Shown in pieces: positions 26,735 to 35,938 of a stretch of 64,000 bases of DNA. The DNA is taken from positions 1-64,000 of the forward strand of contig NZ_JAMQKC010000010.1 in assembly GCF_028416595.1 (NCBI RefSeq). Reading direction: 5' to 3'. The notes beneath the pieces are model-generated. The model was given only the letters and a program-made list of their open reading frames with translations. It had not been told where the DNA came from and ran no database searches. Source of the DNA: Aquibacillus salsiterrae. Lineage in GTDB: Bacteria > Bacillota > Bacilli > Bacillales > Amphibacillaceae. The stretch's first letter is position 1, and each line of letters starts with the position of its first letter. The translations under genes and the position numbers were made by a program.

Positions 26735-27481
26735 ATGACGTCATTGGTAAACTTGGAAAAGGTTTCCTTTCAGTACAAAAATGATTTGCAAGTTTTGAAC
26801 AATATTAACTTTAAAATAGAACAGGAAGAATTTGTTTCAATCTTGGGTCCAAGTGGTTGTGGAAAATCAACATTGCTCAATTTAATAGCAGGATTTATCC
26901 CTTATTATACTGGATCAATAAAGATTGAAGACAAACAAGTGAAAATGCCATCAGAGGATAGAGGTTTTGTATTTCAGGATTTAGCCTTGTTCCCTTGGTT
27001 ATCTGTTTATAAAAATGTTGAGTTCGGCTTAAAGATGCAAGGAGATTCGAAAACATCAAGAGATCAAAAAGTAAGGGGAATGGTGGAATTAGTAGGATTA
27101 ACAAAATATTTAGACTATCCCATCTCTTCTCTATCGGGTGGGATGAAGCAACGGGTAGCATTAGCTAGAACCCTTGTGACAGAGCCAAATATTTTGTTGC
27201 TAGATGAACCGTTTAGTGCACTTGATGCGCAGACAAGAGATGTTTTGCAAGAAGAGCTTTTTTCCTTACACAATAATCTCAATATGACAACAATTCTTGT
27301 TACTCATAGTATTGATGAAGCCGTATTTTTGTCAGATACAATAGTTCTTTTATCTAAAAATGGGCAAGTAAAAGATATAATTGATATTGAATTGGAAAGT
27401 CCTAGAGATCGAACATCATCTAATTATAATGCATATGTAAAAAGGTTATATGAATTTTTACAAAATGAAAGGCAGCAATAG
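26735..27481 (+). CDS. NitT/TauT-type ABC transporter ATPase
   Basis: 248 residues. Walker A GPSGCGKST, Q-loop FVFQDLALFPWL, signature LSGGMKQRVALAR, Walker B ILLLDEPFSALD and the switch His in LVTHSIDEAV. The family serves nitrate, sulfonate, taurine, hydroxymethylpyrimidine and related compounds. SD AAAGGAGAAG precedes ATG 26735. It is second of four genes in the operon. Confidence 0.9.
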   Translation: MTSLVNLEKVSFQYKNDLQVLNNINFKIEQEEFVSILGPSGCGKSTLLNLIAGFIPYYTGSIKIEDKQVKMPSEDRGFVFQDLALFPWLSVYKNVEFGLKMQGDSKTSRDQKVRGMVELVGLTKYLDYPISSLSGGMKQRVALARTLVTEPNILLLDEPFSALDAQTRDVLQEELFSLHNNLNMTTILVTHSIDEAVFLSDTIVLLSKNGQVKDIIDIELESPRDRTSSNYNAYVKRLYEFLQNERQQ

Positions 27482-27495
27482 AGGGGGAAACAATA

Positions 27496-28485
27496 ATGAA
27501 AAAATTAATGGGTATATTTGTAATTATGACTATTTTAGTATTAGCCGCATGTGGATCGACATCAGAACAAAATGAGTCAGAAAGTTCCCAAGAAAGTACA
27601 GAGAAACCAAGCTTAAACATTGGCTATGTATCTATCCTTGCTAATGCTCCTGGTATTGTAGCAGACAAACAAGGATTGTTTAATGAGAAGTTAAATGCCA
27701 CGACATATGGATTTAACTCTGGGCCGGAGCTTTACCAAGCACTAGCTGCAGGAGAATTAGATGTTGCCTATGCTGGAGTTCCTGCGCTTGTGAACTGGGC
27801 ATCCAGAGGTCTCGATGTTGAAGTAATTGCTAAAGTAAGCGAAGGCCAGCTTGGTGTAGTTGTCAGTGAACAATCTGATATCAAATCCGTTGATCAGCTT
27901 AAGGGTGAAGTGATTGCTGGTGTAAAGCGCGGTAGTGGAGTTGATATTATTACTAGAGGCTTAATTTTACCAAAAGCAGGACTTTCTGATACTGATGTTA
28001 CTATTCAAGAATTCAAGCAACCGAATATAGAAGCAGCAGTTGAGACTGGGCAAGCAAGTGCAGGGGTATTAAATGAGCCTTTCTTAACTTATGCTTTGTT
28101 ACGTGGTAAAAAGCAAATTGTTGAGGAGAAAGATCCTGCTTTAGTTGTTCTAACTACAAAAGATGCATTGGAAAATAAAACTGAAGCAGTGCAAGCGTTT
28201 ATAGATGTTCATAAATCAACAACAGAGTCTTTAAATGAAGCCAATACGGAGATAAACCAAACATTAGTAGACGTATTTAATATTGAAAGTATTGGAGATA
28301 CAGTAGCAGAAGATATTATTAAGAAAGCAAAAGAAAATCTAACATTTAGTTGGGAATTCAATGATGATGATTTTGTTTATTATCAACAGCTTGCAGATGC
28401 AGCCTATGAACTTGGGTACATTGAAAAAGAAGTGGATACAAAGAGCTTGTTTAATTTAGATTTCGTTGAAGGAGTAAAGGAATAG
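27496..28485 (+). CDS. NitT/TauT-type substrate-binding lipoprotein
   Basis: 329 residues, lipobox VLAACGS, Ser/Glu linker, then an SsuA/NMT1-like fold (IGYVSILANAPGIVADKQGLF, GELDVAYAGVPALVNWASRG, TGQASAGVLNEPFL). It probably binds a small organic anion such as a sulfonate, but the same fold binds thiamine precursors. Its TAG shares one base with the GTG of the permease gene. Confidence 0.87.
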   Translation: MKKLMGIFVIMTILVLAACGSTSEQNESESSQESTEKPSLNIGYVSILANAPGIVADKQGLFNEKLNATTYGFNSGPELYQALAAGELDVAYAGVPALVNWASRGLDVEVIAKVSEGQLGVVVSEQSDIKSVDQLKGEVIAGVKRGSGVDIITRGLILPKAGLSDTDVTIQEFKQPNIEAAVETGQASAGVLNEPFLTYALLRGKKQIVEEKDPALVVLTTKDALENKTEAVQAFIDVHKSTTESLNEANTEINQTLVDVFNIESIGDTVAEDIIKKAKENLTFSWEFNDDDFVYYQQLADAAYELGYIEKEVDTKSLFNLDFVEGVKE

Positions 28486-29228
28486 TGAAGAAAAAATGGA
28501 TTGGCTGGCTTGCAATACCATTTGTATTAGTAATCTGGTTTATCATTTCAGCCCAATACCCTTCCTATATGTTTCCAAGTCCTATTGATGTTATGCATGA
28601 AGCAGGAACACAGTGGGAAAAAGGAGAAATTCAATCACACATTGCGTTAAGCCTTAAAAGGCTTGGGATTGGATTTATAATTTCTATGTTTTTAGCGTTT
28701 CTTATTGGCATTATCGCAGGTGCATCTCGTCTATTTAGACAATTTCTCATGCCGATTGTGACTTATTTTCAAGCAACACCACCAATGGCATGGGCCCCAT
28801 TATTAATTATTCTATTAGGATTGGGGGACGCACCGATGATTGCGGTCATCATCATAGCTTCCTTTTTCCCGATTTTGATTAATGTAGTACAAGGAATGAA
28901 TCAAATTCCAGAAACCCATATTCGAGCGGCAAGATCACTTGGCGCAAAAGGATGGAAGCTTGCGATTTACGTTTACTTACCTGAGATTATACCGGCCGCT
29001 ATTAGTGGAATCACAGTAGGATTTGCCATTTCTTGGCGTTCTCTTGTTGCTGCAGAAATGATTGGAGGAAATGCTGGTATTGGGTATTTCATTTCTTTTA
29101 ATGGGCAAATAGGGAACGCATCGTCAGTATTACTAGGTATCCTGCTTATTGGTTTCTTAGCTTTAATATTAGACTTCCTACTTCTTCGTCCCATTCAAAA
29201 GCGATTCGCAAGCTGGGCTATAAGGTAA
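28485..29228 (+). CDS. NitT/TauT-type ABC permease
   Basis: 247 residues, about six membrane segments, coupling motif AARSLGAKGWKLAIYVYLPEIIPAAISG, typical of SsuC/TauC. GTG start at 28485 overlapping the upstream stop, with SD GGAGTAAAGGA. End of the DsrE-ABC operon; a weak imperfect hairpin (TACCATAG/CTACGGTA) follows. Confidence 0.88.
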   Translation: MKKKWIGWLAIPFVLVIWFIISAQYPSYMFPSPIDVMHEAGTQWEKGEIQSHIALSLKRLGIGFIISMFLAFLIGIIAGASRLFRQFLMPIVTYFQATPPMAWAPLLIILLGLGDAPMIAVIIIASFFPILINVVQGMNQIPETHIRAARSLGAKGWKLAIYVYLPEIIPAAISGITVGFAISWRSLVAAEMIGGNAGIGYFISFNGQIGNASSVLLGILLIGFLALILDFLLLRPIQKRFASWAIR

Positions 29229-29655
29229 GAGAGTTAACATGAAATAGAAACTACCATAGTGGATGTGCTACGGTATTTTCATGAATTGGGTCAAACCCTG
29301 TCGAAAGACAAAATGGAAATTTTTTCCGCATGTGAAGGACAATTAAATCTTCGGCAATGAGGTCAGACTGATTACTGCCACTGAAAAGTACCACCTCTGA
29401 CAAAGCATTTACCACCAAAAAACAAAAAGTGTACCAAAGAATGACAGAGTGTTCACCACTGCAATGATTCCTGGTGATACAAGATATTTTTAGGTATCAT
29501 AAAAGATTTGATTGATTTCAATAGGATTAGCCTTTTGCAAACAGGTCTGATTAACTCTTGTATTACGTAGTAGACTTGAAACTGCGCAAAAAATTGACTT
29601 GGTGAAAGATGTACTTAAGCTAAAGGGATCTTTAGGATAAGGAAAGAAACAGCAC
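29229..29655. other. Intergenic region with repeat and possible IS remnant
   Basis: It contains one copy of the GGGTCARACCC-type repeat (29285-29352). At 29,370-29,480 there is a stretch with repeated TACCACC-like motifs reminiscent of IS21-type ends. I see no intact gene. The IS21 idea is weak. Confidence 0.35.
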
Positions 29656-29660
29656 ACATA

Positions 29661-29695
29661 AATACCCCATTTTATAATTATAAAATGGGGTATTA
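29661..29695. terminator. Bidirectional terminator at the end of the first DUF3231 gene
   Basis: AATACCCCATTTTATAA and TTATAAAATGGGGTATT form a near-perfect 16-17-bp palindrome, with A and T tracts on both sides. It overlaps the minus-strand stop codon region at 29693. Confidence 0.8.
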
Positions 29696-30583
29696 AAAAA
29701 ATTTGATTATAAAATTCCTAATAATTAATCCAATTACAATTCCAGGAATAAGAAACAACATAGGCAGTAACATTGATACCTGAAACATCATTAATTTATC
29801 AGAAAAAGGGGCTGTTGTTGATTTGAGAACTTCAGAATCCAAAGTTGGCGTTTCTGAAATATTTTCTTCGGATAAAATGTGAGCCAAAAACTTCACGACT
29901 TTATCAGCAATTTGAGATCCTCTCGCCATATAATTTCGTACCTCTTGTAAGCCGGCCGTTTGACCAAAACCTAGTAATAACGCTTTACCAACAGCATTTC
30001 GTTGCATATTTTTATAAAAGTGCATAATTTCGATTGCATTCATCGGACGTCGTTCTCCAAACCAACCTGTCAAATAACCTTGTTTTTCTATAAACTCTAC
30101 TTTATCTGGAATCGGAATAGAGGCAGCTCTTGAATATAACCCTTTTTCTAATAATACATTTAGCGATTTGTTGTATAAATCTCGTGTAAGGTCAATCGTG
30201 TTCGAAAAGAGATCCTTCACATCCGTTCGTGCACAACCAGCAAAAGAAGCGCCATATGAAGTCATACCATGCCTTGCCATATTATGAACAAACTGTAGAT
30301 GGAACGTATCTGAATATAGTGCAGGTGCATTAAGATTAATGTCCTCACTCTCACTAAAAGCAACAGGGATTGCATGATTTTCTTTCTTATAAATATCAGT
30401 GATACTTTTTAGCACCGTTTCAGAAATCTCAATGGCAAGATCTAATATCTTTTGAATTTCTATATCTTGTGTTTTTTCTCTAAAATATTTCAGCACACAA
30501 TAAGACATACTATTATTCATATAAGCAGTCCAAAGTGAAGCAATTTCAGGTGACGTAAGACGAATATTGTTTTCAGCTTTCAT
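29693..30583 (-). CDS. DUF3231 family protein, copy 1
   Basis: 296 residues, largely helical, with two homologous halves (LTSPEIASLWTAYMNNS near the N-terminus; NAIEIMHFYKNMQRNAVGKA in the second half) and a hydrophobic C-terminal tail (MLLPMLFLIPGIVIGLIIRN). ATG 30583 has SD GGAGGG; the upstream in-frame ATG at 30601 precedes that SD. DUF3231 proteins are widespread in spore-forming Bacilli; their function is unknown to me. A paralogue lies at 39.1-40.2 kb. Monocistronic, with its own terminator. Confidence 0.8.
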   Translation of the reverse strand: MKAENNIRLTSPEIASLWTAYMNNSMSYCVLKYFREKTQDIEIQKILDLAIEISETVLKSITDIYKKENHAIPVAFSESEDINLNAPALYSDTFHLQFVHNMARHGMTSYGASFAGCARTDVKDLFSNTIDLTRDLYNKSLNVLLEKGLYSRAASIPIPDKVEFIEKQGYLTGWFGERRPMNAIEIMHFYKNMQRNAVGKALLLGFGQTAGLQEVRNYMARGSQIADKVVKFLAHILSEENISETPTLDSEVLKSTTAPFSDKLMMFQVSMLLPMLFLIPGIVIGLIIRNFIIKFF

Positions 30584-31045
30584 ATATAACCCTCCAAACA
30601 TTAATTGACACTAAGTAATGTCTCCTAAAAAATGAAAAGTATAAATTTAAGAGAAGAGAGTGTATATGAAAAGATAAAAAGGGCTGGGTTTAAGTCTTAA
30701 AATGATATAGATTGTGAATTTTTACACTTTAAGTAACGGGTACTATCTTTAAGAAGATTAAAAATCAACAGAACATGCTACACAGTACAACAATATTATG
30801 TAATAACCTAATTAGTTCCAAATTCGATATTGATGTTAAAATATAATTGACTATTGCAAGATTTCAAATTTAGACTTAGTAAATTACCAAAATAATAGGT
30901 TGTTGTTCCCCCAATGTTTTATTTTGGCAAATTTACTCCTTTTCACTTTGTCCAGACATTTATGATAAAATTAATAGAATGTTAGGATATATTAACTGAA
31001 GTTGAACAGTTAAATAGGAAGTCGCAACAGTAAGGATGGTAATAG
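30584..31045. other. Divergent intergenic region, DUF3231 / sucrose regulator
   Basis: AT-rich region of ~460 bp that should hold promoters for both divergent genes. I see no riboswitch, repeat or ORF with an SD. Confidence 0.4.
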
Positions 31046-32032
31046 ATGACTACAATTAATCAAATAGCAAAGATGGCAAATGTTTCTCGGACTACTGTTT
31101 CACGTGCATTGAATAATTCTGGTTATGTAAGTGAAGAAGCAAGAAAAAGAATTATGAAGGCTATTGAGGAAACTGGCTATGTCCCAAGCGAACATGCTAA
31201 ATCATTGAGAACGAAACGGACAAAGGTTATTGGTGTAATTGTACCAACGATTCGGACGGAAACATCTGGTAGGATTGTTTCTGGTATGGACGAGGTTTTA
31301 TCTAAGTTAGGTTATCAAATCCTACTAGCTAGCACCAACTTAGATAAACAAAAGGAAATGGAATATATTCATTTGTTAAAGGTTCGTCAGGTAGATGGAA
31401 TCATTTTCGCTGCTACAAATGGGAATGAACATTTACAAGAATTAATTCAGCAATTAGAAATTCCTATTGTCGTTGTCGGTCAAGAAATGGATGGGGTGTC
31501 AATGGTTCTTTATGATGACTACCATGCAGCTAGGGATATCGTATCTTTATTTATTGAAAAGGGTCATCGGAATATTGGGTTTATTGGCGTCGATGAATCA
31601 GACCGTTCTGTTGGATATTTACGAAAACAAGGTTATTTAGACGAGATGAAACATCACAACCTTCCAGTTGAACCCGAGTGGATTCAAAAAGGTATCTTTG
31701 ATATCGAATCTGGTTATGGAGCGATGGAAAGATTACTAACAACCACTCGAAATAATCCAACTGCTGTATTTGCTGTAACGGATCGATTGGCATTGGGGGC
31801 ATGCAACTATTTGAAGGAAAAAGGCTATACTATTCCGGGGGATATCGCAATTTCAAGTATCGGTGGATCAGAGTTCACTAAACATTTAAGTCCACCATTA
31901 ACAACTGTGGATTACCAGAATGAAAAAGCAGGGCGTGAAGCTGCTAAAATTATCCTTGCTAAGTTAAGCGGTGAAACAGAAAATAAAAAAATCACGTTAG
32001 ACTATAGATTTTTAATTCGAGGTAGTGTATGA
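31046..32032 (+). CDS. scrR: LacI-family repressor of the sucrose genes
   Basis: 328 residues. Helix-turn-helix TINQIAKMANVSRTTVSRALN followed by a hinge (SEHAKSLRTKRTKVIGVIVP) and a periplasmic-binding-like effector domain ending SIGGSEFTKHLSPPLTTV. It lies immediately upstream of, and in line with, the PTS sucrose transporter and GH32 hydrolase. Three ATCGAT-centred palindromes in the following gap are its likely operators. The symbol is given by context; the protein could also be called a sucrose/fructan operon repressor. Confidence 0.85.
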   Translation: MTTINQIAKMANVSRTTVSRALNNSGYVSEEARKRIMKAIEETGYVPSEHAKSLRTKRTKVIGVIVPTIRTETSGRIVSGMDEVLSKLGYQILLASTNLDKQKEMEYIHLLKVRQVDGIIFAATNGNEHLQELIQQLEIPIVVVGQEMDGVSMVLYDDYHAARDIVSLFIEKGHRNIGFIGVDESDRSVGYLRKQGYLDEMKHHNLPVEPEWIQKGIFDIESGYGAMERLLTTTRNNPTAVFAVTDRLALGACNYLKEKGYTIPGDIAISSIGGSEFTKHLSPPLTTVDYQNEKAGREAAKIILAKLSGETENKKITLDYRFLIRGSV

Positions 32033-32052
32033 TACTAAATGAGATCGGTTGT

Positions 32053-32155
32053 GTAATCGATTTCATTATTTTTTAGTTTTGAGGAATCGATTCCTTATGA
32101 AGAACAAAATGAAATTATGTTAAATTTTTTTTAAGTGTTGTGGAATCGATTACTT
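32053..32155 (+). promoter_or_regulatory. Three ATCGAT-centred operators upstream of the sucrose PTS gene
   Basis: The palindrome AGGAATCGATTCCT (32082-32095) is perfect. TGGAATCGATTACT (32141-32154) and TGTAATCGATTTCA (32052-32065) are related. Their centres are 30 and 59 bp apart, about three and six helical turns. LacI-family repressors bind such palindromes, and the spacing would allow looping or cooperative binding. Confidence 0.7.
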
Positions 32156-32188
32156 ATACTTATTTCATTTTTACGAGGAGTGAACGTA

Positions 32189-33586
32189 ATGTCAGAGAAT
32201 CACAGAATTGCTGAAGAAATTATTGCAGCGGTTGGGGGAAAAGAAAACATTTCGTCTGTAGCCCATTGTGCTACAAGACTTAGAATTATGGTTGATGACA
32301 AAGAAAAGATCAACCAAGCTGAAGTAGAAAAAATTGATAAAGTTAAAGGTGCTTTCTACAATTCAGGGCAGTATCAAGTAATTCTTGGAACTGGTACAGT
32401 TAACCGAATTTTTGAAGAAGTAGAAAAGATGGGAATTGACAGTGCATCCAAATCAGAACAGTCAAAAGAAGCAGCAAAGAGTGGTAATGCCTTCCAACGT
32501 GGAATTCGTACGTTTGGTGATGTGTTTGTCCCAATCATTCCAGTACTTGTAGCAACTGGTTTGTTTATGGGTTTACGTGGATTACTTACACAAGAACAGG
32601 TTTTAGGTTTGTTTGGGTTAACACCTGCTGATATTTCCGAAAACTTCCTATTGTTTACGCAAATTTTAACGGATACAGCATTTATTTTCTTACCAGCGCT
32701 TGTTGCTTGGTCAACGTTCAGAGTGTTTGGTGGTACGCCGATCATCGGACTTGTCCTTGGACTCATGTTAGTTAGTCCGGCCCTACCAAATGCATGGGGA
32801 GTAGCAACGGGAGCTGAACCACTTTACTTCTTTGGTTTTGTTCCAGTCGTAGGTTATCAAGGTGCCGTTTTACCAGCATTTATCGCAGGTATTCTAGGGG
32901 CCAAATTTGAACGCGCTGTTAGAAAACGTGTACCAGAGGCATTAGACTTAATTGTAACTCCATTTGTTACGTTACTTGTTATGATCATTGCATCATTGTT
33001 TATTATTGGACCAATCTTCCATGCGGTTGAAGAGTACATTTTACAAGGAACACTTTTTGTTTTAGGTTTGCCATTGGGATTAGGTGGTTTATTAATCGGT
33101 GGCTTAAACCAAATTATTGTAGTAACTGGTGTTCACCATATTTTCAACATGCTTGAAATTCAATTATTAGAAAAGCTAGGCTACAACCCATATAACGCGA
33201 TAGTTACTGCTGCTGTTGCGGCACAAGGTGGAGCTGCATTGGCTGTTGGTATGAAAACTAAATCTATAAAGCTAAAAGCACTAGCCTTACCATCTGCACT
33301 TTCAGCGTTTTTAGGGATCACCGAACCAGCAATCTTTGGGGTTAACCTTCGCTATGTAAAACCATTCATTATGGGACTAATCGGTGGTGCTGTCGGAGGT
33401 TTTGCAGCATCTATCTTTGGACTAAAGGCAACAGGTATGTCGATTACTGTTATACCGGGAACATTACTATATTTAAATGAACAAATTTTCCTTTATATCT
33501 TAGTAAATTTGATAGCAATCGGTACAGCGTTTGTCTTAACTTGGATGTTTGGATTCACAGATAAAAAGCTACAAGAAGTAGAATAA
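32189..33586 (+). CDS. scrA: Sucrose-type PTS transporter EIIBC
   Basis: About 465 residues. The N-terminal EIIB domain has the phosphocysteine in VAHCATRLRIM; the C-terminal EIIC domain has ~10 membrane segments and the conserved GITEPAIFGVNLRYVKPF. It takes up sucrose (or trehalose-like disaccharide) with phosphorylation at glucose C6. No EIIA domain is fused, so a glucose-type EIIA from elsewhere must supply phosphate. ATG 32189 has SD CGAGGAG; the ATG at 32135 lies within the operator region. Sucrose specificity is inferred from the GH32 gene downstream. Confidence 0.88.
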   Translation: MSENHRIAEEIIAAVGGKENISSVAHCATRLRIMVDDKEKINQAEVEKIDKVKGAFYNSGQYQVILGTGTVNRIFEEVEKMGIDSASKSEQSKEAAKSGNAFQRGIRTFGDVFVPIIPVLVATGLFMGLRGLLTQEQVLGLFGLTPADISENFLLFTQILTDTAFIFLPALVAWSTFRVFGGTPIIGLVLGLMLVSPALPNAWGVATGAEPLYFFGFVPVVGYQGAVLPAFIAGILGAKFERAVRKRVPEALDLIVTPFVTLLVMIIASLFIIGPIFHAVEEYILQGTLFVLGLPLGLGGLLIGGLNQIIVVTGVHHIFNMLEIQLLEKLGYNPYNAIVTAAVAAQGGAALAVGMKTKSIKLKALALPSALSAFLGITEPAIFGVNLRYVKPFIMGLIGGAVGGFAASIFGLKATGMSITVIPGTLLYLNEQIFLYILVNLIAIGTAFVLTWMFGFTDKKLQEVE

Positions 33587-33595
33587 TTAGACATT

Positions 33596-33625
33596 ACGGG
33601 TGCTGGTGTTCAACTAAGCACCCGT
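33596..33625 (+). promoter_or_regulatory. Intercistronic hairpin between scrA and scrB
   Basis: ACGGGTGCT and AGCACCCGT form a 9-bp stem with a 12-nt loop and no T-run. Probably an mRNA-stability or attenuation element, not a full terminator. Confidence 0.55.
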
Positions 33626-33666
33626 ATCCATTTGACCGAACTATTTATTAGGACGTGATGACAACA

Positions 33667-35184
33667 ATGGTATTACAAGACAAAGAGTTGAAAGAGAAAG
33701 CTCTTAATGCAGTAGAAAAAAATAAAGACGTAGTTGCAGGTGATCGATTCCGATTAACATACCATCTTATGCCACCTGTCGGGCTATTAAATGATCCGAA
33801 TGGACTCGTTTATTTTCAGGGCTACTATCATGTCTTTTATCAATGGAACCCATTTGAAACAAAACATGGGATTAAATATTGGGGACATTATCGCTCGAAA
33901 AACTTAGTCGATTGGGAGACGCTCCCGATCACCTTAGCACCAAGTGATTGGTACGACAAGAATGGTTGTTATTCCGGAAGTGCGGTTGTCCATGATGGCA
34001 AGTTATTTTTGTTTTATACTGGAAATGTAAGAGATGCTGAAGGGGAAAGAGAAACGTATCAATGTTTAGCTGTGTCTAACGACGGCGTTCATTTTGAAAA
34101 AAAGGGGCCAGTTATTCATCTTCCTGAAGGTTACACCGCTCATTTCCGCGATCCCAAAGTCTGGGAAGAATCTGGTCGCTGGTATATGGTGATTGGTGCT
34201 CAGACTGTTAAAGAGGAAGGTGTAATAGTACTCTTTTCATCAGACGATTTAGAAACTTGGGAGCACCACGGGATACTAGCTGGAAGTAATCGAAATGGCT
34301 TAGCAGATTTTGGTTACATGTGGGAATGCCCTGATTTATTTACGTTGAACGGAAAAGATGTACTTGTTTTCTCTCCTCAGGGTTTAGAGGCGGAAGGAAT
34401 CAAGTACAATAATATCTATCAAACAGGATATTTAGTAGGTGATTTCGACAGGGAAAATAATAACTTCACGCATGGGGAATTCGATGAGTTAGACAGAGGT
34501 TTTGATTTTTATGCTCCACAAACACTTGTCGATGATAATAATAGAAGGATTTTATATGGGTGGATGGGACTTCCAGATGAAACGGAAGCAGTACATCCTA
34601 CCCGTAAGCATCAGTGGATCCATGCCTTAACCATCCCGCGCGAATTAGAACTAGTGGAGGAGAAACTCTATCAAAAACCGGTCGAAGAATTAAAGCAATT
34701 AAGGGGCGATCATGTGGTCTTTGATGATGTGGACATAAAAGATCAGTCCATCAAGCTTCCAAAGGTTGAGGGTAAAACGGTAGAATTAGCTGTTTCTGTT
34801 AACAAGAGTAATGCTGATGTATTTACCCTAGAATTCGGTTCGGTTGCCAAGTTAAGCTTTAACCAAACTTTGCAACTTGTAACGCTAGAGCGGAAAACAA
34901 TAAAAGGCGACGGTGTCCATTCCAGAAGCTGTAGGTTAAATCAGCTATCTAACCTTAGAATTTTTCTGGATAAATCATCAATAGAAGTGTTTTTAAATGA
35001 TGGAGCGGAAGTATTCACCGCGAGATTATTTGATTATGATAATGATCCAACTATTCAGTTTTCGGCAAAAGGAACCATAAATATCAAGGTGGAGAAGTGG
35101 GAGCTAATACTTGGTGTCAGGCACCATAAAAAGACAAAAAGGGTATTTTTTCACGAACAGAGGACAGGGGTGGATTTTGTTTAG
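33667..35184 (+). CDS. scrB: GH32 sucrose-6-phosphate hydrolase with repeat-derived C-terminus
   Basis: About 505 residues. Five-bladed propeller motifs: LLNDPNGLVYF (nucleophile Asp), FRDPKVW (transition-state Asp), WECPDLF (acid/base Glu), then a C-terminal beta-sandwich (LDKSSIEVFLNDGAEVF). It hydrolyses sucrose-6-phosphate from the PTS to glucose-6-phosphate and fructose. ATG 33667 fits SD AGGACGTGA; GTG 33655 is an alternative. The last ~24 codons, from the VEKWEL that normally ends the family, are read from a dispersed GTGTCAGGCACC repeat (35114-35184) that also supplies the stop. The tail is hydrophilic and basic and lies outside the fold, so activity is probably retained. Confidence 0.88.
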   Translation: MVLQDKELKEKALNAVEKNKDVVAGDRFRLTYHLMPPVGLLNDPNGLVYFQGYYHVFYQWNPFETKHGIKYWGHYRSKNLVDWETLPITLAPSDWYDKNGCYSGSAVVHDGKLFLFYTGNVRDAEGERETYQCLAVSNDGVHFEKKGPVIHLPEGYTAHFRDPKVWEESGRWYMVIGAQTVKEEGVIVLFSSDDLETWEHHGILAGSNRNGLADFGYMWECPDLFTLNGKDVLVFSPQGLEAEGIKYNNIYQTGYLVGDFDRENNNFTHGEFDELDRGFDFYAPQTLVDDNNRRILYGWMGLPDETEAVHPTRKHQWIHALTIPRELELVEEKLYQKPVEELKQLRGDHVVFDDVDIKDQSIKLPKVEGKTVELAVSVNKSNADVFTLEFGSVAKLSFNQTLQLVTLERKTIKGDGVHSRSCRLNQLSNLRIFLDKSSIEVFLNDGAEVFTARLFDYDNDPTIQFSAKGTINIKVEKWELILGVRHHKKTKRVFFHEQRTGVDFV

Positions 35185-35186
35185 TA
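35114..35186. repeat. Dispersed repeat (GTGTCAGGCACC family), copy 1
   Basis: It starts TTGGTGTCAGGCACCATAAA and aligns by eye over ~70 bp with the copy at 40,228-40,310, including the shared features AAAAGACAAAA, GAACAGAGGACAGG-like and TGGATTTNGTTTAG. This copy is read in frame as the end of the GH32 gene. Confidence 0.75.
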
Positions 35187-35363
35187 TTAAGGGGGAATCG
35201 CTACTAACTTCCTGAAAAAGACAGAACATTAATCATTGAAAATCGATTAAAATGTTATCCGATGATCGCTGATTACGGCTACTGCAATGTACCCCTGTTA
35301 CCAAGTTTAAAAGATGTATGGAGCGGGAAAAGGATATGTAAGAATGTTAGGGGAGGTTTACCA

Positions 35364-35654
35364 TTGCGTCAAAGGCAAATCATTACTCACATGATTGATG
35401 TTGTAATTGGTATAGCTCAATTTATAATAGGGTTAAGGATTATATTAAAATTATTTGGTGCAAACCAATCGACGCCATTTGTTCAGTGGATTTATCAAAC
35501 AAGTTCTCCTTTACTTTATCCATTTGAAGGAATATTTCCTACAGCAAATCTGGAAGGAACCTTTGTCATTGAATTCTCGGCTTTATTTGCAATGATCATT
35601 TATACTATAGTAGGTTATGTATTAATTAATCTAGTATCCATGTTTGGAAAATAA
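35364..35654 (+). CDS. YggT-family small membrane protein
   Basis: About 96 residues with two pairs of membrane segments typical of YggT: IGIAQFIIGLRIILKLFGA then TPFVQWIYQTSSPLLYPFEG and a second hydrophobic pair at the C-terminus. TTG 35364 has SD GGGGAGG; the longer frame from 35262 has no SD. YggT proteins are membrane factors, some linked to osmotic tolerance or cell division; the exact role is unknown here. Monocistronic. Confidence 0.75.
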   Translation: MRQRQIITHMIDVVIGIAQFIIGLRIILKLFGANQSTPFVQWIYQTSSPLLYPFEGIFPTANLEGTFVIEFSALFAMIIYTIVGYVLINLVSMFGK

Positions 35655-35739
35655 TCCCGGTTTCAAAACAACCGAATTTACTCTTCAGATCTGGCTTGAT
35701 AGAATGAGGATATTCAAGTATAATAGTCATATGTTATAG

Positions 35740-35792
35740 GGAGTCAACTGTTCTAGCGGCCAAGCTAAAGAGACAGTTGACTTTTCTTTTTT
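35740..35792 (+). terminator. Hairpin resembling a terminator or attenuator
   Basis: AGTCAACTGT pairs with ACAGTTGACT around a ~20-nt loop, followed by TTTCTTTTTT. It lies 85 bp past yggT and directly before a 43-codon small ORF, so it could be an attenuator of that ORF. Confidence 0.6.
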
Positions 35793-35809
35793 ATTAAAAG
35801 GATATGACA

Positions 35810-35938
35810 ATGTCGATGACCAAAGCTGCCCCCGAACAAGATAATAGAGTTGGCCGCAAACAGCCAGGTAAAGGTGGAAGTCCTGAATCCGATTATGAAG
35901 TAGTTTTTATGGATGATGAACAGAAATCAGCAAAGTAA
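35810..35938 (+). CDS. Putative small hydrophilic protein (42 residues)
   Basis: A short frame beginning MSMTKAAPEQDNRVGRK and ending DDEQKSAK, preceded by AAAAGG 8 nt before ATG 35810. It is highly charged with a Gly/Lys-rich centre (RKQPGKGGSPESDYE), without hydrophobic segments. No family recognised. It may be a small acid-soluble or stress peptide, or chance. It follows a T-tailed hairpin. Confidence 0.4.
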   Translation: MSMTKAAPEQDNRVGRKQPGKGGSPESDYEVVFMDDEQKSAK

